Both the position numbers and the translations under genes were made by a program. The notes beneath the pieces are model-generated. The model saw only the letters and a list, made by a program, of their open reading frames with translations, searched no databases and was not told the DNA's origin. Below, piece after piece: positions 1 through 7,741 of a DNA stretch of 23,091 nucleotides. Source of the DNA: a virus. The stretch covers positions 1 through 23,091 of IMG/VR virus record IMGVR_UViG_3300032278_000122; one strand, 5' to 3'. The first letter of the stretch is position 1. The number at the start of each line of letters is the position of its first letter.

Positions 1-12
1 GAAGAAGGTAGG

Positions 13-108
13 ATGAATCAAAAATTTGGAAATCTATATGCGAGGTTTTTAATCGCATTTGGAATATGGACAACAATCGCATTTGTAACTGGGATAGGAT
101 GGTGGTAA
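13..108 (+). CDS. 31-residue single-membrane-segment protein
   Basis: A very short gene, ATG at 13 to TAA at 106-108, encoding 31 residues. An AGAAGG-like ribosome site lies a few bases upstream, at the very edge of the window. After a polar start (MNQKFGNLYARF) almost the whole remainder is hydrophobic (about residues 12-31, ending GIGWW), so it is probably one membrane helix. It is followed at once by two more small membrane proteins with the same strand and spacing, which supports it being real. No family is recognised. A holin or lysis accessory role is possible only from context. It is too short for similarity to settle, so confidence is moderate. Confidence 0.45.
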   Translation: MNQKFGNLYARFLIAFGIWTTIAFVTGIGWW

Positions 109-123
109 TGCTAAAGGTTAATA

Positions 124-399
124 ATGACGAAACCATTATCAGAGAGCAGTAGTTTAAATATCAGTGTTCCAATGTTACTTCAGGCAATTGGTTTTATAGC
201 TGCTATGGTTTATGGATATGGACAATTAAATGCTCGGTTACAATTTATTGAGCATCAATCGAATATGAATGGACAAACCCTAAAAGAAATGAAAGCTATG
301 CAAAATTTACCTATCCCTTCTGATGTCAGACAGGACGAAAAATTACAAAGAATTGAAGAAGAAATAACGAGGCTTAGGGATGTCAAAGGCGATAAATGA
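124..399 (+). CDS. small membrane protein with C-terminal coiled coil (holin-like)
   Basis: A 91-residue protein. AAAGG six bases before the ATG is a reasonable ribosome site. Residues 1-12 are polar, about 13-33 form one hydrophobic segment (VPMLLQAIGFIAAMVYGYG), and about 36-91 are charged and helical with a heptad-like pattern near the end (KLQRIEEEITRLRDV). This N-terminal anchor plus coiled coil occurs in phage holin, spanin or lysis-regulator proteins, but no exact family can be named. The stop overlaps the next gene by 20 bases. The next protein has the same plan, and its start (SLN-I/L-S/T then membrane helix) resembles this one, suggesting an old tandem duplication. Confidence 0.7.
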   Translation: MTKPLSESSSLNISVPMLLQAIGFIAAMVYGYGQLNARLQFIEHQSNMNGQTLKEMKAMQNLPIPSDVRQDEKLQRIEEEITRLRDVKGDK

Positions 400-664
400 T
401 TCACTCAACCTTACAATTAGCATCAGTTTTCTTGTCAAGATCATCCTTGCCGTTGGAGTTTTCGCTGGTGGCTTTTATAGTATTCAAATGAGGATTACTG
501 ATCTAGAGAGAACAGTAGCAGAATTACATACAGAAGTAACAGTCTTGAATCAAAAGATGGCTAATATGGAAAAAGAGCATGTTAAAGAATTAGAGCACCA
601 TGCAGAAGAATTGGAAGAAGAGAATAAAAGCTTAATGCAGAAACTAGGATTAAAGAAACCATGA
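380..664 (+). CDS. small membrane protein with long coiled coil, paralogue-like to its neighbour
   Basis: A 94-residue protein starting inside the end of the previous gene; GAGG lies about eight bases before the ATG. About residues 14-36 are hydrophobic (SFLVKIILAVGVFAGGFYS). Residues 38-90 are a strong coiled coil with regular Leu/Val spacing and many Glu/Lys (TDLERTVAELHTEV and onward). The architecture matches the 91-residue protein just upstream, and the stretch SLNLTIS before the helix parallels SLNIS there, so the two are probably paralogues. A membrane-anchored lysis or superinfection role is plausible but is inference from architecture. The TGA stop overlaps the next ATG as ATGA, so translation is probably coupled. 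Confidence 0.7.
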   Translation: MSKAINDSLNLTISISFLVKIILAVGVFAGGFYSIQMRITDLERTVAELHTEVTVLNQKMANMEKEHVKELEHHAEELEEENKSLMQKLGLKKP

Positions 665-807
665 GGCTTAGAGATGAGCAATTCTTTTATGGTTTATACT
701 GGATAGTCCTTTTATTAGTAATGATCTTAGCCCTAACAATATCTGTTGATATAAGGGGTGGCGATATGGATATGTACTATAAAGCCATGAGAATTAACAA
801 CGGATAA
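661..807 (+). CDS. 48-residue single-span membrane protein
   Basis: ATG at 661 overlaps the preceding stop (ATGA). The frame runs to TAA at 805-807 and gives 48 residues. Residues about 11-29 are a clean hydrophobic helix (GLYWIVLLLVMILALTIS) flanked by a charged N-terminus (MRLRDEQ) and a basic C-terminal tail ending MRINNG. It belongs to the same run of small membrane proteins. No family is recognised. Start overlap and hydrophobic pattern support a true gene, while the short length limits certainty. Confidence 0.5.
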   Translation: MRLRDEQFFYGLYWIVLLLVMILALTISVDIRGGDMDMYYKAMRINNG

Positions 808-869
808 AAAAACTATGAATAATAAAAATATATTCTTAATTTCAAATAGTCAAAATAGGAGATAATAAA

Positions 870-1046
870 ATGACTGTAGTTGAATTACAAGAGCAGTTAG
901 ATGGCTTAACTGACCAGCAAAAACAAGCCGAGGTGAACTTTCACCAAGTAACTGGAGCCGTTGCAATAACGCAACAATTGCTTGAGAAAGCTAAGGAAGA
1001 AGAATCCAAAGCTAAGGATAGCGAAGAAAAGAAAACGAAAAAATAA
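870..1046 (+). CDS. 58-residue helical, Lys/Glu-rich soluble protein
   Basis: AGGAGA seven bases before ATG 870 is a strong ribosome site. The 58 residues are polar and helical: an N-terminal heptad-like part (VVELQEQLDGLTDQQKQAEV), a short middle (FHQVTGAVAITQQLLEKA), and a tail of almost only Lys, Glu, Ser and Asp. There is no membrane segment. Small proteins of this form are common in marine-type phage genomes next to holin-like genes, but no function is known to me. The TAA overlaps the next start as TAATG. The 62-base gap before it (808-869) is very AT-rich and shows no clear promoter. Confidence 0.6.
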   Translation: MTVVELQEQLDGLTDQQKQAEVNFHQVTGAVAITQQLLEKAKEEESKAKDSEEKKTKK

Positions 1047-1225
1047 TGGCTAAAGAGTCTATCTCTAGACAGAATCAACTTGATATTCAAGAGATCAAAA
1101 CGGATGTTAAACATATCAGGGCGAATATGGTTCCAGCAAAAGAGTTTTATCGATTGCAGGGAGCCGTAATAGTAATAGGAACTATCCTAATGTCTGGAGT
1201 TGGCTATTTATTTAGTCTAATTTAA
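1046..1225 (+). CDS. XhlA-like small membrane protein (holin-associated type)
   Basis: ATG overlaps the preceding stop (TAATG); the gene encodes 59 residues ending at TAA 1223-1225. The first 35 or so residues are a polar amphipathic helix (QNQLDIQEIKTDVKHIRANM). About residues 41-59 are a C-terminal membrane helix (AVIVIGTILMSGVGYLFSLI). An N-terminal helix plus C-terminal anchor of this size is the plan of phage XhlA/hemolysin-like proteins that act with holins at the cytoplasmic membrane. That assignment rests on architecture only. It is the reverse topology of the two coiled-coil proteins at 124-664, which put the anchor first. Confidence 0.55.
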   Translation: MAKESISRQNQLDIQEIKTDVKHIRANMVPAKEFYRLQGAVIVIGTILMSGVGYLFSLI

Positions 1226-1236
1226 TAGGAGTTAAT

Positions 1237-1419
1237 ATGAGTTTACAAGAAATCGTAGCAGCACATTTATTCAATGATGATACGAAAGAAGCAATTATCG
1301 ATGGTCTAAATAAGAGCATTGATATTCCTTTGATTAATGAAAAGACAGAAGAAAAACTTCTTACTGCTATTTATGATGTAGTAGAAAATGTAATGAGAGA
1401 AGTCTTAGGAGCAAAATAG
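1237..1419 (+). CDS. 60-residue acidic helical protein, unknown function
   Basis: AGGAG six bases before ATG 1237 is a good ribosome site. The 60-residue product is helical and amphipathic (SLQEIVAAHLFNDDTKEAII, then KTEEKLLTAIYDVVENVMRE) with no membrane segment. No family is recognised. Its final codons (TTA GGA GCA AAA TAG) contain another AGGAG, which sits just before the start of the zinc-ribbon reading frame. This gene's end therefore probably supplies the ribosome site, or possibly a frameshift site, for the next protein. Confidence 0.6.
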   Translation: MSLQEIVAAHLFNDDTKEAIIDGLNKSIDIPLINEKTEEKLLTAIYDVVENVMREVLGAK

Positions 1420-1423
1420 TATC
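1407..1423 (+). promoter_or_regulatory. Shine-Dalgarno in front of a non-standard start (or +1 recoding site)
   Basis: The bases AGGAGCAAAATAGTATC combine an AGGAG ribosome site, the stop codon TAG of the upstream gene, and an ATC exactly nine bases after AGGAG. Used as an initiation site this would begin the zinc-ribbon protein at ATC. Used as a recoding site it resembles the prfB arrangement (internal Shine-Dalgarno, then a slippery codon, then a stop), where a +1 shift at AAA-T would join the upstream 60 residues to the zinc ribbon. The sequence alone does not decide between them. Confidence 0.4.
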
Positions 1424-1702
1424 GCAACAATTACCATAACTGTTTCTGATTTTGACCAAGTAGCTGGTACAAAATTCTTTCCAGATAGACCTGAGCTATG
1501 TCCCCATTGTCATAATACAACAATGAAGGATGTTGAGGTCTTAGGTGCCTATGATGGTGCCTTATTTTGGGAATGTGAAACTTGTGGTGTTCAATTGCTA
1601 AGATTCAGTAAGAGAATTACTGATAGGCATCTTAGCAAGTTAAAGGAATTACACTTTGATTTAGAGGAGATGGATACTGTATGCGAAGGATTACCAAATT
1701 AG
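1421..1702 (+). CDS. zinc-ribbon protein lacking a canonical start codon
   Basis: An open frame of 93 codons with a zinc ribbon: CPHC (residues 27-30 if begun at 1421), then 21 residues, then CETC (52-55), followed by a helical tail. The frame has no ATG, GTG or TTG before the first Cys pair; the first ATG (1523) would delete CPHC and has no ribosome site. Counting from ATC at 1421 gives I/M-ATITITVSDFDQVAGT, which reads like a natural N-terminus, and AGGAG lies nine bases before it. A non-standard AUC start, a mutated ATG, an assembly error or a +1 frameshift from the upstream gene are all possible. The end overlaps the phosphoesterase start by 22 bases. Function is unknown; nucleic-acid or protein binding is usual for zinc ribbons. 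Confidence 0.55.
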   Translation: MATITITVSDFDQVAGTKFFPDRPELCPHCHNTTMKDVEVLGAYDGALFWECETCGVQLLRFSKRITDRHLSKLKELHFDLEEMDTVCEGLPN

Positions 1703-2469
1703 ATAAGGGAGTGACTAAGAGGGGTATAATAACCCCTGACAAGCACTTTCCTTTGCACGATGTTCGTGCTATGAATTGCCTCTTGAAGGCAATAAAGATA
1801 ATAAAACCTGACTTCTACTTGGATTTGGGAGATGTCGGTGAGTTTCAGTCTGTAAGTCACTGGCAGTGGAAAAAGAAAAAACGTCCACCTTTAGAATACC
1901 AAATCCCATATGTCGATAAAGACATAGTGGATGTCAATGCTGGGATGGATATGGTAGATGAGGCATTGGATAAGGTTGGTTGCAAGGAGAAGTATCTTAC
2001 TCAAGGCAACCATGATGAATGGCTTGATCGGTTTGTTATGGAGAATCCATACTTAACTGATTATACTTTCAAGAAAGCAATGAAGCTTGATGAAAGAGGA
2101 TATAAATATTATCCTGCTGGTAAATATCTAAAGATAGGTAGAATGAATTACTACCATGGACACCACTTTGCAGGGATGACTCATACGAGGAATCACTTGC
2201 TAAGATTAGGTGCAAATTTGATGTATGGACATCATCATGACTTACAGCAAAGTAGTGTTACTCACCTAGATGGAGTAAAGTCTGCTTGGTCTATAGGATG
2301 CTTGAAAGATATGACTTCTGAGCAGAATAGCTGGCTTGGCGGAAGACAACATAATTGGTCACATGCTTTTGCAGTGGTAGATTACTTTGACAAGGGTTTA
2401 TTTACAGTTCATGTAATAAATATCATCGAAGGTAGAACTTCACTGTGGGGTAAGCTTATAGAGGGTTAA
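1681..2469 (+). CDS. calcineurin-like metallophosphoesterase
   Basis: A 262-residue protein with the metal-binding motifs of the calcineurin-like phosphoesterase family in order: D20-x-H22 (TPDKH), G50-D51 (LDLGDVGEF), GNHD at 109-112, a first GH at 160-161 (YYHGHH), and GHHH at 183-186. These residues bind two metal ions, so an active phosphodiesterase or phosphatase is likely; the substrate is not evident. AGGAG lies 11 bases before ATG 1681, and an in-frame TGA at 1657-1659 rules out a longer protein. It is two bases upstream of the large tail gene, in the structural operon. Phage members of this family sometimes sit with structural genes, where DNA/RNA or nucleotide processing roles have been proposed. 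Confidence 0.85.
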   Translation: MRRITKLDKGVTKRGIITPDKHFPLHDVRAMNCLLKAIKIIKPDFYLDLGDVGEFQSVSHWQWKKKKRPPLEYQIPYVDKDIVDVNAGMDMVDEALDKVGCKEKYLTQGNHDEWLDRFVMENPYLTDYTFKKAMKLDERGYKYYPAGKYLKIGRMNYYHGHHFAGMTHTRNHLLRLGANLMYGHHHDLQQSSVTHLDGVKSAWSIGCLKDMTSEQNSWLGGRQHNWSHAFAVVDYFDKGLFTVHVINIIEGRTSLWGKLIEG

Positions 2470-2471
2470 AT

Positions 2472-5400
2472 ATGGCAAAACAGTTGCTTGAAATAAACAA
2501 GTTTGAGTCTGGTACAGTAACAACGCCAGATACTGCTGATACACCTGAGCAATCTGCTACTTACTCTCTTAACCTTGATTGTGTCAATAAGGATGGGATA
2601 TTACAAGGTGCTCCAGTAAATGCTGCAGTTACTATAAGGAATAAAGACGATTCTGGTAATGCAGCTCCAGACATTGATAAGGCTCGAGTAATAAAGTCTT
2701 TAAATGAAGATGGTTCTATAAAAGAAGATATAATTGCTTGGGAAGATGATGTAAATAAACTTCATTTTATCACAAGTGCTGAAGCTGCTAATAATACTAC
2801 TAGATTAAATCACGAAGATAATGCTAAGCCATTTGAAGGTGCTGATACTATTGGTGGGATATCTTTTAATGACACTCCTTTAACTAATGTTTCTATGGAA
2901 ACTCATAATAAGGAAGTTCATGTTGGTTTAGGTGAAAATAATCCACCTCAGTGGATGGGGTATACAAATCATCAAGGACTTACCGAGGGTGCAAAAGTAT
3001 TAGTAGCTGAAGATGCTGAAGTAAAGTATCCATCCTCTCTTCCTTATATGCATAAGGTTGTATTAGGAGAGAGTAGTAAGGGATATATTTATGGTATTCA
3101 AAAGGGTGGTACAAGAATATGGAAGATAGATGGTTCTAATTCTTCTGATGCAGGAAAGAAGGTATCTTCCTCTACTAAAGGAACTTTTTCTAATTTACAA
3201 TCTATTTGTTCAGACCCTTCTACTGGGACATTATATGTACTAGATAAGTTAGGTGATGGATATGTATATGAAGTAGATGTAGATGATCTAGACGTAAAGG
3301 TTTATACGTATACTTTGCCCAGCACTTATCCCGGGCCTAGTGGTAGTCAATATTCTGATATAGAATATACTGCTACCAATACTAAGATTTGGGTAGCTGC
3401 ACATTGGGATTCTAGAACTGTTGGAAGTGCTGCTTCAACCGCACAGTTATTATGGAATTTTACTCGCTCTGGAAGTTCCAGTACTCCTACTTTGGCTAAT
3501 AAAATGCCAAGAATGTCTGGTGGGGATGTAAATACTGCTGGTACATGGTGTGACGTGTTGAATATAAATTCTACCTCAACAATCGAAGCAGATGAATTTG
3601 TTCCTAAGAGCACTTTTATAAAAGAAACTTTTTCAAGAAGTCTTATAAAGCATCCATCTGATGCTGCTGCTGTTTACTGGCTTGCTAGATATCCTAATAC
3701 AGGTGCTGATAGTATTACATTTTGGAATTATAGATGGTTGAGAAAAGCTACTTCTACAATTGTTAATAGTGGGAATACTCTTACTGAAGCTATAGATACT
3801 GTATCATCTATTAGAACACTTTGTTTGCATAGGATAAAGAATGATCACGATGCTACTGTTTCTGCCCCAGATTTTGTACCTATATATAATGTTTATCATC
3901 CATTAGGAGCAAATAATGATGATAATAACTTCTCTGCAATAAATATAGATAGTATTGGTATAGATAATACTGGTGGTGAAGTATATCTTACTCTAGGAGA
4001 TAAGATAGAAAAGTTATCTGGAGATATATCTACTTCTTGGACTGGTATAGAAACAAGTGGTAACTATAATAGATATTCTTTAACTACTGAATCTTCTAAT
4101 ACTCCAACTACAGGGACAGTGTATAATGTAACTCCAACCAGTCAGCCACAAAGACTTGGCGTTAATGTGAATTTTGGATATGTTTCTAGTACAGCTGCGA
4201 TTGGTTCTGCGTGGGCAGCTGATGGTACTAATTTTGTTTTACTCAGACAGTCTGGTACTGCTGGATTTGATAAGTTATCAAAAACATTTGCTCAGAATGT
4301 GGCTCAAACATATTTAATAGATCATAGTGCAATAAGTATGGCAGCAGCTGATCATGGTACTAATACGGGTGATTTGCAATCTGGGTATACTTATTTTTAT
4401 AAACTTTCTGTAATCTATGATGGATATCAGGAGTCTCCGCTTTCAATGGAGACTTTAAGTGATGTAAAGACTGATACTACGAATACTACTATGACTGTAA
4501 CAGTGAATGATTTTTCTCAATTGCCTGCTAGAATTTCTGCAGTAAAAGTATATAGAGCTGAGGCTACTACTAATTCTGCTACCTTACCATCATCTCTTTA
4601 TAGATTAGTTAAGGTTGTATTGTTATCAAAGGCTTGGACTAGAGCTGGTGATGCATATTCATATGTATTTGAGGATAAGGGGATCAAGGGAGCTTCTTAC
4701 GAAGCTGAATCAGGATTAGCTGAATCTCTAGAGGGAACCTTACCTAATTATGCTATGTCTACTCAATTAAATAATCAACATTATATAGGTAAGTGTTGGC
4801 ATGAGGGATACGTAGATGATGCTTCTTCTTATATTTTTGTATCTAAAGTAGGTAAATTTGATGTATTTGATTGGTTAGTAGATTTTATTAAGATTCCTAC
4901 AGTTCCTACTGCTTTGGCTGCTTTTGGAGGCAGGATATATGCTTTTGATGAGTTGAATACTTATCGTATAAGGGGTGGAACAGAATTATATATAGAGGAT
5001 GTATTTGAAGGCGTTGGATGTTTAAATGACGATGCTATAGTATCTACTGATTTCGGATTATTCTTTGCTGATAATAAGAATATATATCAACATAATGGTC
5101 AGTCAGCAGAGCCTATAGGAGAGCCTATAGTAAGAGGGGATACTACAGCTTGGCAGAATAGAGATACTACTTACCATACTCGTGCTATGTATGATGCAAC
5201 CAGAAGAAGTGTTTATTTTACATTTAAATACGGTAATAATTATTATGCTTGGGCTTGGAATATACCTAGAAAACGATGGGACTTATTGTCATTTGGTGAT
5301 ACTGAAGGGACTACTCAGCCTAAGGGATTTTATATATTGAATGATACTTCTTTAAATGTAGGCACTGGTACTAGTGTAGTAAAGTTCTTAGGCGGAAGTA

Positions 5401-5732
5401 ATAAAAGAATTTGGGAATGGCATTCAAAAGACCTTACTATGGGTAATGATACCCAAGAAAAAAATATAAAGTCTATTCTTGTGCCTAATTCTTTAAAGTT
5501 AGCTTACAAAACAGATGGAACAAAGCCAACTAGTTATACTGATGTTTCAGACCCAGCAAATGATAGTAATGCTTTGACAAGATTATCAAAGCAAACAAAA
5601 AGATTGCTTGTCAATGGTAAGCATTTAAAGATTAGAGTAGGAGTAAAGCCTACTCAGGGAGCCGCTGCTGGTACTGTAGATGAATGCAGTGCAATAAGTG
5701 TTTTATTTAAGACAAAGAGAAGTCCTACCTAA
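2472..5732 (+). CDS. large tail/adsorption structural protein (beta-rich, 1086 residues)
   Basis: GAGGG seven bases before the ATG is the ribosome site. The protein is rich in Thr, Ser, Gly, Asn and Tyr with repeated short beta-strand patterns (for example IYGIQKGGTRIWKIDG and GTLYVLDKLGDGYVYEV), suggesting a propeller-like body. A fibronectin-type-III-like part (about 635-705, GYTYFYKLSVIYDGYQESPL) follows. A segment from about 808 (IPTVPTALAAFGGRIYAF) through a GVGC and FFADNKNIYQHNG pattern resembles the region repeatedly seen in podovirus tail-tube or stabilisation proteins. No catalytic motif is seen. It lies just before the fibre gene and overlaps its start (TAATG). I call it a virion tail or adsorption protein; the exact part of the tail is inference. 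Confidence 0.65.
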   Translation: MAKQLLEINKFESGTVTTPDTADTPEQSATYSLNLDCVNKDGILQGAPVNAAVTIRNKDDSGNAAPDIDKARVIKSLNEDGSIKEDIIAWEDDVNKLHFITSAEAANNTTRLNHEDNAKPFEGADTIGGISFNDTPLTNVSMETHNKEVHVGLGENNPPQWMGYTNHQGLTEGAKVLVAEDAEVKYPSSLPYMHKVVLGESSKGYIYGIQKGGTRIWKIDGSNSSDAGKKVSSSTKGTFSNLQSICSDPSTGTLYVLDKLGDGYVYEVDVDDLDVKVYTYTLPSTYPGPSGSQYSDIEYTATNTKIWVAAHWDSRTVGSAASTAQLLWNFTRSGSSSTPTLANKMPRMSGGDVNTAGTWCDVLNINSTSTIEADEFVPKSTFIKETFSRSLIKHPSDAAAVYWLARYPNTGADSITFWNYRWLRKATSTIVNSGNTLTEAIDTVSSIRTLCLHRIKNDHDATVSAPDFVPIYNVYHPLGANNDDNNFSAINIDSIGIDNTGGEVYLTLGDKIEKLSGDISTSWTGIETSGNYNRYSLTTESSNTPTTGTVYNVTPTSQPQRLGVNVNFGYVSSTAAIGSAWAADGTNFVLLRQSGTAGFDKLSKTFAQNVAQTYLIDHSAISMAAADHGTNTGDLQSGYTYFYKLSVIYDGYQESPLSMETLSDVKTDTTNTTMTVTVNDFSQLPARISAVKVYRAEATTNSATLPSSLYRLVKVVLLSKAWTRAGDAYSYVFEDKGIKGASYEAESGLAESLEGTLPNYAMSTQLNNQHYIGKCWHEGYVDDASSYIFVSKVGKFDVFDWLVDFIKIPTVPTALAAFGGRIYAFDELNTYRIRGGTELYIEDVFEGVGCLNDDAIVSTDFGLFFADNKNIYQHNGQSAEPIGEPIVRGDTTAWQNRDTTYHTRAMYDATRRSVYFTFKYGNNYYAWAWNIPRKRWDLLSFGDTEGTTQPKGFYILNDTSLNVGTGTSVVKFLGGSNKRIWEWHSKDLTMGNDTQEKNIKSILVPNSLKLAYKTDGTKPTSYTDVSDPANDSNALTRLSKQTKRLLVNGKHLKIRVGVKPTQGAAAGTVDECSAISVLFKTKRSPT

Positions 5733-7741
5733 TGCCAGATGTTAAGATAAAGAGATCACCAGCTGTTGATTCTAATCAAAGAGCATGGTCTCAAGTATAC
5801 GATGATATTAATGATATTGTAAAAGCAGTAAATAATAAGTCTGTAACTGAATCTAGAACTAAGGGGGCTACTGGTAGTGATGGTGATATTAGACTATTTA
5901 AAGATCAAGATGCTGGAAAATATTTTATAGAAGGTAAGTTTACTGATGGTTGGGCTAAGCGTCAAATGCTTTTTACTGATAAGGATGAGACTATACAGGA
6001 TGAGGTTATAAACTATTCAGCTGTTGCAGGATTTATTCTCCCTGATGGTTCTGTCCCATTTACAGCTACTCAAGCTGGGGTAACACCATCTAATAATGCT
6101 GACTTAGCTACAAAGGGATATGCTGACGGGCTTGTTCCAACAACTATGGGTTCATCTAACTCTTATGCTGCTGGTCTTGTATTAGCAGGAGCTTCTTCTC
6201 ATGCCAATTCCTTTTTGCGTAAGGATGGTAGTTGGCAAGTTCCAGTAGATAATAATACTACAAGTTATTCTTTACTAAATTCTTCTAGCTCTGGATTACA
6301 GGGTACTTTAGTATTCAGTTCTTCGGGAACTGAGGGGAAGATTAGAGGTATAAAACAGGGTACTGGTATTCTTGTTACATCTACTGATGATTTAAATGGG
6401 GGTTATCTTACAATAGCTTCTGATGGAGCTGCGGCTACAATAGCTGTTTCAGAAGTCAATCCATTAGGAGGATACTTGAGTTATACCACTGCTAATCTAA
6501 GATTTATAGACGGAGGTGGAATAACATGGGCGTTTTCAAATGCTAGTAATATTACTACAGTAACTCCATCTTTTACTAGTACTTATGATAATTATATTTC
6601 TTGGAATATAAAAGATCATGATGGTACTACTTATTCGATTACTACTAATGACACTCTTTGGATAAAAGAAGGTACTGGTATTGATGTAAACTTTACAGCT
6701 GATGATGTATTAACTATTACAAATACTGCTCCTGATGTCAATCATAATACTGATGTCAATTGGAATGGATCGACTTATTCAGGAGTGCAATCAACAGGTA
6801 GATCGACTCTTGGACTTGGGGATATAGCTACAAGAGATGCTGAAGATTTTGCTTTAGTTTCTCATAATCATTCAGCTGGAAATATTACAAGTGGGACATT
6901 GGCGGTTGCAAGAGGTGGAACAGGTGTTACCTCAGTAGCTGAAATAAAAACAACTCTTAGTCTTGGTGATGCTGCTTATGCAGATTTAGGAACTGGTGGC
7001 TCTGATGCAGCCATTGGGAATCATACTCATGCTTATATAGCAACTTCACATGCTGCTAATAGTATTACATCTACACATATAACTGTTTTAGGCAATACTT
7101 CAGGTACTAATACAGGAGATCAAACTCTTCCAACAAGAACTTCATTGGGTATAGATAGTGATGATGCTGTAACCTTTGGGGCCTTGACATGCCCCACTCT
7201 TAATACTGGACAAGGAGCCTATGAGCTCTATAAAATGGATCAGGATGTCGATTCTGAATCAGCAGTTGTATTCACTACTGTAAATACTGGTCAAGGTGCT
7301 AATGAATTATATGATATGAACCAAAATGTCTTAACCACTTCTGATGTAACATTTAATGATTTTAGAGCAGATAGTATTGGTGTTGGGACAGCAGCTTCGG
7401 GAACAACTGGAGAGATACGAGCTACAAATGAAGTAACTGCTTATTATTCAGATGATAGATTAAAGAATAGATATGGTAATATAGAGAAAGCTTTAGATAA
7501 AGTATGTTCACTTAATGGATTCCATTATCAGCCAAATGAGGTCGCAGGGCAACTTGGTTATGATACTGGGCAGAAAAAGGTTGGTGTATCTGCTCAGGAA
7601 GTGTTAAAAGTGCTGCCAGAGGCGGTTACAGAGGCTCCTATAGACCCTCAGTACCATGCAGTACAATATGATAAGCTTGTCCCTTTATTGATAGAGGCTG
7701 TAAAAGAATTAAGTGAGAGGAAGTGCGGTTGTGGCGTTTAG
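5732..7741 (+). CDS. tail fibre with C-terminal S74 intramolecular chaperone autoprotease
   Basis: A 669-residue fibre. The N-terminal part carries typical fibre collar text (NNADLATKGYAD, SFLRKDGSWQVP) and the shaft carries the widespread phage motif GTLAVARGGTG. Two 27-residue repeats start at N491 and N518. The C-terminal 97 residues are a clear Peptidase S74 / endosialidase chaperone domain: YYSDDRLKNR with the catalytic Ser at 573, GVSAQEV, VLPEAV, and the ending VQYDKLVPLLIEAVKEL. This family folds the trimeric fibre and then cuts itself off at the Ser. The ATG overlaps the preceding stop. The end overlaps the next gene, so both are probably produced together. Receptor specificity cannot be read from the sequence. 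Confidence 0.9.
   Translation: MPDVKIKRSPAVDSNQRAWSQVYDDINDIVKAVNNKSVTESRTKGATGSDGDIRLFKDQDAGKYFIEGKFTDGWAKRQMLFTDKDETIQDEVINYSAVAGFILPDGSVPFTATQAGVTPSNNADLATKGYADGLVPTTMGSSNSYAAGLVLAGASSHANSFLRKDGSWQVPVDNNTTSYSLLNSSSSGLQGTLVFSSSGTEGKIRGIKQGTGILVTSTDDLNGGYLTIASDGAAATIAVSEVNPLGGYLSYTTANLRFIDGGGITWAFSNASNITTVTPSFTSTYDNYISWNIKDHDGTTYSITTNDTLWIKEGTGIDVNFTADDVLTITNTAPDVNHNTDVNWNGSTYSGVQSTGRSTLGLGDIATRDAEDFALVSHNHSAGNITSGTLAVARGGTGVTSVAEIKTTLSLGDAAYADLGTGGSDAAIGNHTHAYIATSHAANSITSTHITVLGNTSGTNTGDQTLPTRTSLGIDSDDAVTFGALTCPTLNTGQGAYELYKMDQDVDSESAVVFTTVNTGQGANELYDMNQNVLTTSDVTFNDFRADSIGVGTAASGTTGEIRATNEVTAYYSDDRLKNRYGNIEKALDKVCSLNGFHYQPNEVAGQLGYDTGQKKVGVSAQEVLKVLPEAVTEAPIDPQYHAVQYDKLVPLLIEAVKELSERKCGCGV
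7202..7363 (+). repeat. two tandem 81-base (27-residue) units in the fibre shaft
   Basis: In-frame units beginning at N491 and N518 of the fibre. Both start NTGQGA, continue with ELY, then M-x-Q-x-V, and end in a short Asp/Ser/Thr-Val-Phe stretch. The preceding SDDAVTFGALTCPTL looks like the tail of a degenerate third unit. They lie directly before the chaperone domain and are probably a beta-helical shaft repeat. Confidence 0.75.

Noticed and set aside
808-869. A promoter in the AT-rich 62-base gap
   Set aside because: TATATT-like sequences occur by chance in such AT-rich DNA, and no -35 box stands at a proper distance.
3347-3613. Minus-strand frame of 88 codons inside the large tail gene
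   Set aside because: Fully antisense to a convincing structural gene; its sequence has no recognisable pattern.
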